Assembly (NCBI GenBank): GCA_003524565.1
Contig: DQGU01000115.1
Location: 385 to 6,680, forward strand
DNA length: 6,296 bases
Direction: 5' to 3'
From: Rhodospirillaceae bacterium
GTDB lineage: Bacteria; Pseudomonadota; Alphaproteobacteria; Micavibrionales; UBA2020
Shown here: piece by piece, positions 1 through 6,296 of the stretch
Numbering within the stretch: position 1 is the first letter of the stretch
Layout: every line of letters begins with the position of its first letter
Notes under the pieces: generated by a model
Database searches by the model: none
Told to the model about the DNA's origin: nothing
Seen by the model: the letters and a program-made list of their open reading frames with translations, nothing else
Translations under genes and position numbers: made by a program

Positions 1-160
1 CGCCAGCTGTCAATCACCATGCCCTCGGCCGCGTTTTCTTCGGTCGTGCGGATGATGGTCGCGGTATTAACGCGCGCCCACGCCTGCACGCACCACACGC
101 CAGCTGTCAATCACCATGCCCTCGGCCGCGTTTTCTTCGGTCGTGCGGATGATGGTCGCG
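1..160. repeat. Perfect 63-bp direct repeat (1-63 and 98-160) with a 34-bp spacer
   Basis: Bases 1-63 and 98-160 are identical, and identity ends at base 64 versus base 161. The repeat period is 97 bp. Copy 98-160 lies inside the minus-strand DotI-like gene and encodes about residues 191-212, including the conserved TTEENAAEGMVIDSW stretch. Copy 1-63 lies beyond that gene's TAA stop (67-69). Because 97 is not a multiple of three, it sits in a different frame, where the same peptide could be read but has no start codon. The repeat begins at the first base of the window, so its true left limit is unknown. It could be a recent partial tandem duplication of the gene's 3' end, or an assembly artefact if base 1 is a contig edge. 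Confidence 0.95.
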
Positions 161-732
161 CGCGCTTCGAAATTGCCGCCGGCCACGGGCTTGTGCTCGC
201 CGTTTTCATCCAGCTTGTAAAAGCTGATAAGCAAGGGCAGTGTCAGGTTCCACGCATAAACGCCGCTGATGGGGCCGCTGCCGGTAAAGGCGGGGTCGGC
301 CGTTGCAATCGTGGACATTTCGTTGCCCCGCAGGCTGACCATGTCGAGCACTTTTGCGTCGCGCATGTAGGTCACAAATTCGCGGTAGCCTTTTTCGCTG
401 AACGATGCGCGGTAGCCGCGGATTTTATTTTCAATTTCCGTCGGCTTGTGCGTCATCAGGTCAGCGGCCAGCCCCTTGAACCATTCGCCCACTTCGTCGG
501 CGGTGCGGTGGGGGTTGGAAATGACCTTTTGCGCCTGCAGGTAAGGGTCGTTGTATTGCATCCAGCTTCTATCGACTGTGACGGGGACGTTGTCATACGC
601 CTCCGCCGGCGGTACGGGCGGCCCGTCTTTTTCTTCGCCGGGCAAGGCTTCCAGCACGACCTGTGCCAGCGCCGCCGGAGAGGCAAAAAGCAGGGCGGCG
701 AGCAGGCAGCCGCTCCATCTGGATGTTTTCAT
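67..732 (-). CDS. Exported DotI/IcmL-like (TraM-type) protein, 221 aa
   Basis: ATG at 732, preceded by GGAGG (complement of 739-743) with a 6-base spacer, so the start is well supported. Residues 1-23 form a Sec signal peptide: basic MKTSR, a hydrophobic LLAALLF core and an ALA|Q cleavage site. C9 is not in a lipobox. Residues 25-77 are proline- and acid-rich and probably flexible. Residues 78-215 resemble the periplasmic domain of the DotI/IcmL/TraM family of type IVB secretion and conjugation: a W84 helix, FSEKGYREFVTYM (111-123), GVYAWNLTLPLLISF (157-171) and the C-terminal RTTEENAAEGMVIDSW. Canonical DotI is anchored by an N-terminal transmembrane helix; here a cleavable signal is predicted, so the product may be free in the periplasm. 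No other dot/icm gene is in the window. It starts 33 bases after the acnA stop and is likely cotranscribed. The family call rests on recalled motif pattern, and the function is unknown. The 3' end lies in a duplicated stretch, so the C-terminus (VVRAGVGAR) should be treated with care. Confidence 0.75.
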   Translation of the reverse strand: MKTSRWSGCLLAALLFASPAALAQVVLEALPGEEKDGPPVPPAEAYDNVPVTVDRSWMQYNDPYLQAQKVISNPHRTADEVGEWFKGLAADLMTHKPTEIENKIRGYRASFSEKGYREFVTYMRDAKVLDMVSLRGNEMSTIATADPAFTGSGPISGVYAWNLTLPLLISFYKLDENGEHKPVAGGNFEARATIIRTTEENAAEGMVIDSWRVVRAGVGAR

Positions 733-738
733 GCAAAG

Positions 739-743
739 CCTCC
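739..743 (-). promoter_or_regulatory. Ribosome binding site of the DotI-like gene
   Basis: The minus strand reads GGAGG, then CTTTGC, then ATG. This strong Shine-Dalgarno site lies within the 33-base gap after acnA. No hairpin with a T-run is present in the gap, so read-through from acnA is likely. Confidence 0.75.
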
Positions 744-765
744 GCTTGTTAACCCTTGCCGTGCG

Positions 766-3462
<2,697 letters not shown>

Positions 3463-3470
3463 GTTGAAAA

Positions 3471-3476
3471 CTCCCT
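3471..3476 (-). promoter_or_regulatory. Ribosome binding site of acnA, supporting its GTG start
   Basis: The minus strand reads AGGGAG followed by 8 bases and GTG. This decides for the GTG at 3462 in the absence of a nearby in-frame ATG. Confidence 0.7.
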
Positions 3477-3498
3477 ATGAATTCCGGTGGGTGGTGTA

Positions 3499-3514
3499 CC
3501 GCCGCGAAGGGCGG
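3499..3514. other. Short GC hairpin in the acnA leader
   Basis: CCGCC (3499-3503) pairs perfectly with GGCGG (3510-3514) around a 6-base loop. It lies between the proposed acnA promoter and its ribosome binding site. There is no T-run on either side, so it is not a Rho-independent terminator. It may stabilise the leader or may have no function. A stem of only five pairs in GC-rich DNA can occur by chance. Confidence 0.3.
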
Positions 3515-3534
3515 CCAGAAAGGCTGTCTTTTCA

Positions 3535-3565
3535 ACTATAGCGAAGCTTCCCTAAGATTTTGTAA
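3535..3565 (-). promoter_or_regulatory. Putative sigma-70-type promoter of acnA
   Basis: On the minus strand, TTACAA (complement of 3560-3565) is followed after 19 bases by TATAGT (complement of 3535-3540). The -10 is good, but the spacer is longer than the ideal 17. Transcription would begin near 3528, giving a leader of about 65 bases before the acnA GTG. The -35 occupies the same six bases as that of the opposing ccm promoter. Confidence 0.4.
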
Positions 3566-3588
3566 CTCGGGGCTGAATGGTCTATAGT
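3560..3588 (+). promoter_or_regulatory. Putative sigma-70-type promoter of the ccm operon
   Basis: TTGTAA (3560-3565), a 17-base spacer and TATAGT (3583-3588) form a reasonable housekeeping promoter. It would start transcription near 3595, about 100 bases before the ccmA ATG. An AT-rich patch at 3671-3680 (ATTAATATAG) could be an alternative -10, but it lacks a convincing -35 and would leave a very short leader. Confidence 0.45.
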
Positions 3589-3694
3589 CGGCGCGGGCGC
3601 GGCCAGAGTCTTGCACCAGCTCGATTTTGTGTCGATGGCGCGGTGCGGCCACGGCGCCGCGTTAACAGACATTAATATAGGCCAAAGACCTGCC

Positions 3695-4351
3695 ATGGCA
3701 AAACGGCTTTTTTCATCAACCCTGCATCTGGCGGATGTAACCTGCATTCGCGGTAGCCGTTTGCTTTTCCAAAACTTTTCCGCTTCGCTGGCGCCGGGTG
3801 ACGTGCTGCGTCTGGCAGGGGAAAACGGCACGGGCAAGACCAGTCTTCTGCGCCTGATTGCAGGGGCTCTGCCGTGCCGCGGCGGCCAAGTTTTATGGAA
3901 TAAAGAAGATATTTTGGAAAACGGACGCGCGGCGCATAACGCGCGCTTCGCCTTTCTGCCCGCGGATGACCGCGACCTGAAACTTCTGGAAACTGCAGCG
4001 GAAAATCTGCTGTTCTGGGCGCATCTGTGGCAGTTGGCCAATCCGGCGGCGGCTGTGGACGCGGCGCTGGACGCGATGGGACTTGGCACGCTTGCACAGA
4101 CGCAGGTGCGCGTGCTGTCGGCGGGGCAGAAACGCCGTCTGTCGCTCGCGCGGATGATAATGAAACAAAGCCCGCTCTGGCTGATGGATGAGCCGTTCAA
4201 TGCGCTGGACGATAACGCGATTGCGCTTTTATCGCAGGCGATGGCGGCGCATCTGGCGGCGGGGGGCATGATTATCATGGCAACCCACCATCACCCCGAT
4301 ATCGCAGGCATGCAAACGGCGGTGCTGCGCGCAGAAAGGCAGGCGGCATAA
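3695..4351 (+). CDS. ccmA: Heme exporter ATP-binding protein CcmA
   Basis: This is the ATPase subunit of the CcmABCD complex, which releases heme-loaded CcmE for cytochrome c assembly. It acts on the cytoplasmic face of the inner membrane. The 218 residues form one ABC nucleotide-binding domain: Walker A GENGTGKT (42-49), signature LSAGQKRRLS (141-150), Walker B LWLMDEP (161-167), D-loop NALDD (169-173) and H-loop H198 in ATHHH. The Q-loop is atypical: the family's usual LGHQ-type sequence is replaced by LPADDRDLK (88-96), which lacks the glutamine. ATG 3695 was chosen because the family fold starts soon after it (LHLADVTCIRG) and the length fits. The frame stays open back to a TTG at 3611 and an ATG at 3635, but those 28 extra residues resemble nothing in CcmA. 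The ribosome binding site before 3695 is weak. The stop shares one base with the ccmB start. Confidence 0.92.
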   Translation: MAKRLFSSTLHLADVTCIRGSRLLFQNFSASLAPGDVLRLAGENGTGKTSLLRLIAGALPCRGGQVLWNKEDILENGRAAHNARFAFLPADDRDLKLLETAAENLLFWAHLWQLANPAAAVDAALDAMGLGTLAQTQVRVLSAGQKRRLSLARMIMKQSPLWLMDEPFNALDDNAIALLSQAMAAHLAAGGMIIMATHHHPDIAGMQTAVLRAERQAA

Positions 4352-5022
4352 TGTCTGCCCTTGTCGCCCTTGTCGCGCGCGATATGCGCCTCACGCTTGG
4401 CCGCGGGTCCGAAGGCTTGGTCACGCTGTTTTTTTTCCTGATGGTGGTGATGGTGTTCGCCCTTGCCCTTGGCGGCGATGCGGCGCTGATTGGCCGCGCG
4501 GCGGCGGGCATTATCTGGACCGCCGCGGTCCTCTCCGCGTTGCTCACGCTTGAATCGGTTTATCACCGCGATTATGCCGATGGCACGCTGGATTTGCTTT
4601 TGCTCTCCCCGCTGTCCGCGTGGCAAATTGTGGCGGCAAAAATGCTGTCGCACTGGATTTTGGGCGGACTGTTGCTTTTGCCCGCGGCGCTGGTGGCCGC
4701 GCCAATGTTGTTTGTACCCTTTGCGGCGCTGCCTGTTTTGCTCTTGTCTTTGCTGATGGGCACGTTATATCTCAGCCTGCTGGGCGGGCTTGGCGCCGCG
4801 CTGACGCTGGGCAGCCGCCGCCCCGGGCTTTTGCTGGTGGTTATCGTGCTGCCGCTTTACACGCCGATGCTGCTTTTGGGCGGCATGGCCGCTTCCGCCG
4901 CGATGATGGCTATGCCGGTCAAAGCCTATCTGCTGCTGCAGGCGGCCTTGCTGCTGCTGGCTTTGCCGCTGGCGCCTGCTGCGGCCGCGGCCAGCCTGAC
5001 GACGAATATGAGGTCATCGTGA
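4351..5022 (+). CDS. ccmB: Heme exporter membrane protein CcmB
   Basis: This is the integral membrane subunit that pairs with CcmA in the ABC-type complex of System I cytochrome c maturation. The 223 aa match the usual family length of about 220. Six hydrophobic segments are visible, at about residues 21-40, 46-66, 99-118, 125-147, 159-179 and 192-214. The cytoplasmic loop between segments 2 and 3 carries the family pattern LESVYHRDYADGTLDLLLLSP (67-87). The ATG at 4351 overlaps the ccmA TAA by one base (TAATG), indicating coupled translation. The 3' end overlaps ccmC by four bases. Confidence 0.92.
   Translation: MSALVALVARDMRLTLGRGSEGLVTLFFFLMVVMVFALALGGDAALIGRAAAGIIWTAAVLSALLTLESVYHRDYADGTLDLLLLSPLSAWQIVAAKMLSHWILGGLLLLPAALVAAPMLFVPFAALPVLLLSLLMGTLYLSLLGGLGAALTLGSRRPGLLLVVIVLPLYTPMLLLGGMAASAAMMAMPVKAYLLLQAALLLLALPLAPAAAAASLTTNMRSS
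5010..5014 (+). promoter_or_regulatory. Ribosome binding site of ccmC inside the ccmB end
   Basis: GAGGT lies 4 bases before the GTG at 5019. It supports this non-ATG start over the long upstream extension of the same frame. Confidence 0.6.
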
Positions 5023-5750
5023 TACGCCGTTTTGCCAACCCCACCCGTTTTCTCGCGCTTGCCCGTGTGGTGATGCCTGCGGCGGCGGTTTTGTGTGCGG
5101 CTTTGCTGGCGCTCGGGCTTTGGCTGGCGCTGGTTGTGTCGCCGCCGGATTACCAGCAACAAGAAACCGTGCGCATTATGTATGTGCATGTGCCCGCCGC
5201 GTGGATGGCGCTTTTTATCTATACCAGCATGGCCATTGCGGCGATAACCGGTTTTGTGTGGAAACATATCGTGGCCGAACTCTATGCGCGCGCCGCCGCG
5301 CCCGTGGGGGCGGCCTTCACGCTGATATGTCTTGTGACGGGGGCACTGTGGGGGCAGCCGATGTGGGGCACATGGTGGGCGTGGGATGCGCGCATGACAT
5401 CCGTGCTTGTGCTGTTTTTTCTTTATATCGGCTATATCGTTCTGGTCGATGCGTTCGATGACCCGCAGCGCGGCATCAATGCGGGCGCGATTTTGCTCAT
5501 CGTCGGGCTTGTGAATATCCCTATTATCAAATTCTCGGTTGATTGGTGGAACACCCTTCACCAGCCTGCCAGCCTGACGCGCCTTGATGCGCCCGCGATT
5601 GACGCCAGCATGCTAAAGCCGCTGCTGGCGATGGCCTTTGCCTTTAAAATGTTTTTCATCGCCGTGGTTTTGCTGCGCCTTGAATCCGAAATCCTGCGCC
5701 GCCGCCTGGCCGCGCGCCAGCAGCAACTGGCGGGGGGCATACACCCGTGA
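5019..5750 (+). CDS. ccmC: Heme-handling membrane protein CcmC
   Basis: CcmC binds heme at the periplasmic side of the inner membrane and attaches it to CcmE. It belongs to the heme-handling protein family with the tryptophan-rich WWD domain. That domain is seen as WGTWWAWDARMTS (116-128). The two flanking axial-ligand histidines are H57 in MYVHVPAAW and H181 in WWNTLHQPAS, close in position to E. coli H60 and H184. Six transmembrane segments are visible, at about 18-40, 57-80, 93-111, 125-144, 153-171 and 201-222. The start is GTG 5019, giving 243 aa, preceded by GAGGT (5010-5014) with a 4-base spacer. It overlaps the ccmB stop as GTGA. The frame is open back to 4620, but that part is an out-of-frame reading of ccmB. 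Confidence 0.95.
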   Translation: MIRRFANPTRFLALARVVMPAAAVLCAALLALGLWLALVVSPPDYQQQETVRIMYVHVPAAWMALFIYTSMAIAAITGFVWKHIVAELYARAAAPVGAAFTLICLVTGALWGQPMWGTWWAWDARMTSVLVLFFLYIGYIVLVDAFDDPQRGINAGAILLIVGLVNIPIIKFSVDWWNTLHQPASLTRLDAPAIDASMLKPLLAMAFAFKMFFIAVVLLRLESEILRRRLAARQQQLAGGIHP

Positions 5751-5917
5751 GCATCGAAACCCTCAGCCACGCGCAATATATCGCCCTTGCCTATGCGGCG
5801 GCGGGGTTGATTCTGCTTTTGGTTCTGGTGCAAAGCGTGCTTGGTTATCTTGCTGCCCGCCGCGCGGCGCGCATGGCCGGTGTCGATATCCGCCGCGGGG
5901 ATGACGCCGCATCATGA
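5747..5917 (+). CDS. ccmD: Small heme exporter subunit CcmD
   Basis: CcmD is a small single-pass membrane protein that stabilises the CcmABC-CcmE complex and is needed for release of holo-CcmE. The 56 aa reading starts at GTG 5747, which overlaps the ccmC stop as GTGA. It ends at TGA 5917, overlapping the ccmE ATG as ATGA. The N-terminus has SHAQYIALAYAAAG, matching the family pattern of a short H/Y-containing lead-in. One hydrophobic helix follows (about 12-36), then a basic cytoplasmic tail with RRAAR (38-42). A G-rich stretch about 9 bases before the GTG could act as ribosome binding site. Small size, position between ccmC and ccmE and topology make the call firm, although sequence conservation in this family is low. 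Confidence 0.88.
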   Translation: MSIETLSHAQYIALAYAAAGLILLLVLVQSVLGYLAARRAARMAGVDIRRGDDAAS

Positions 5918-6296
5918 AAAAACGCCAGCGTCTTTATTTCGTCATTTTCGTTTTGCTGTCGTTGTCGGGCGCTGTCGGGCTGTCGCTTTATGCGCTGCGC
6001 GATAACATATCCTATTTCTATAGCCCGCGCGAAATCGCGCAGATGAAACAGGCGGGCGATGTGCGCGTGTCCGTGGGACACCGCTTTCGCCTCGGCGGGC
6101 TGGTCGAAGAAGGCAGCGTGGTCAAAAGCAAGGTGGACGCGAAAACAAGCTTCAGCGTCACCGATGGCGATGCGCGCGTGACTGTACATTACAAAGGCAT
6201 CCTGCCCGACCTGTTCCGCGAGGGGCAGGGGGTGGTCACCCAGGGCGCCTTCCAGCCCGATCGCAGCTTCCGCGCCACCCAGGTGCTGGCCAAGCA
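5914..6296 (+). CDS. ccmE: Periplasmic heme chaperone CcmE, 3'-truncated by the window
   Basis: CcmE covalently binds heme in the periplasm and passes it to the cytochrome c lyase CcmF/CcmH. ATG 5914 overlaps the ccmD stop by four bases. Codons 1-127 are present. A basic N-terminus (MKKRQR) and one membrane anchor (about 8-27) lead into the periplasmic OB-fold domain. Family signatures are SLYALRDNISYFYSP (24-38), the HRFRLGGLVEEGSV segment (56-69), GILPDLFREGQGVVTQG (95-111) and ATQVLAK (121-127). In the family the next residue is the heme-binding histidine of LAKHDENY. The window ends after CA, the first two bases of codon 128, consistent with His but also with Gln. About 20-30 residues are missing to the right. 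Confidence 0.96.
   Translation, partial: MKKRQRLYFVIFVLLSLSGAVGLSLYALRDNISYFYSPREIAQMKQAGDVRVSVGHRFRLGGLVEEGSVVKSKVDAKTSFSVTDGDARVTVHYKGILPDLFREGQGVVTQGAFQPDRSFRATQVLAK

Noticed and set aside
1..160. CRISPR-like repeat pair
   Set aside because: There are only two copies, the repeat is 63 bp and one copy lies in coding sequence. Neither the length nor the arrangement fits a CRISPR array.
3499..3530. Rho-independent terminator in the intergenic region
   Set aside because: The 5-bp hairpin is not followed by a T-run on either strand at the required distance, and both flanking genes point away from it.
3611..3694. Upstream extension of ccmA to TTG 3611 or ATG 3635
   Set aside because: The added 28 residues do not resemble CcmA, no ribosome binding site precedes them, and the family length fits ATG 3695.
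3532..4278. 248-codon minus-strand open frame opposite ccmA
   Set aside because: It is the complement of ccmA, whose full set of ABC motifs is intact. The product is Ser/Arg/Ala-rich low-information sequence.
4620..5018. N-terminal extension of the ccmC frame
   Set aside because: It is ccmB read out of frame. The ribosome binding site before GTG 5019 and the CcmC family length support the shorter form.

Overview
The window looks like chromosomal DNA from a moderately GC-rich alphaproteobacterium. The evidence is a System I cytochrome c maturation (ccm) operon placed divergently from an AcnA-type aconitase gene, an arrangement I know from Rhodospirillales, Rhizobiales and their relatives. The DotI/IcmL-like gene next to it would fit a Micavibrio- or Rhodospirillales-like lineage, but that placement is an inference and not something the sequence proves.

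The left half is on the minus strand. acnA (3462 to 766, GTG start, 898 aa, all three Fe-S cysteines present) is followed after 33 bases by a small gene (732 to 67, 221 aa). That gene encodes an exported protein whose mature part resembles the DotI/IcmL/TraM family of type IVB secretion and conjugation apparatus proteins. The two probably share a transcript. The first 160 bases hold a perfect 63-base direct repeat (1-63 and 98-160). One copy encodes the conserved C-terminus of the DotI-like protein; the other lies beyond its stop codon.

The central intergenic region (3463-3694) separates the two transcription units. It carries a plausible pair of divergent promoters with identical TATAGT -10 boxes facing away from a shared TTGTAA/TTACAA -35 region, plus a short hairpin in the acnA leader.

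The right half is on the plus strand and encodes ccmA, ccmB, ccmC, ccmD and the first 127 codons of ccmE. All the genes overlap by 1 or 4 bases, so they are probably translationally coupled. CcmABCD handle and release heme at the inner membrane and load it onto the chaperone CcmE. The window ends on the first two bases of the codon expected to encode CcmE's heme-binding histidine.

Most of the window is well-known core metabolism. The parts worth a second look are the orphan exported DotI-like protein behind aconitase, the edge repeat, an atypical Q-loop in CcmA and the compact divergent promoter. I see no undescribed multi-gene system. I see no tRNA, rRNA, CRISPR array, insertion sequence or convincing terminator.
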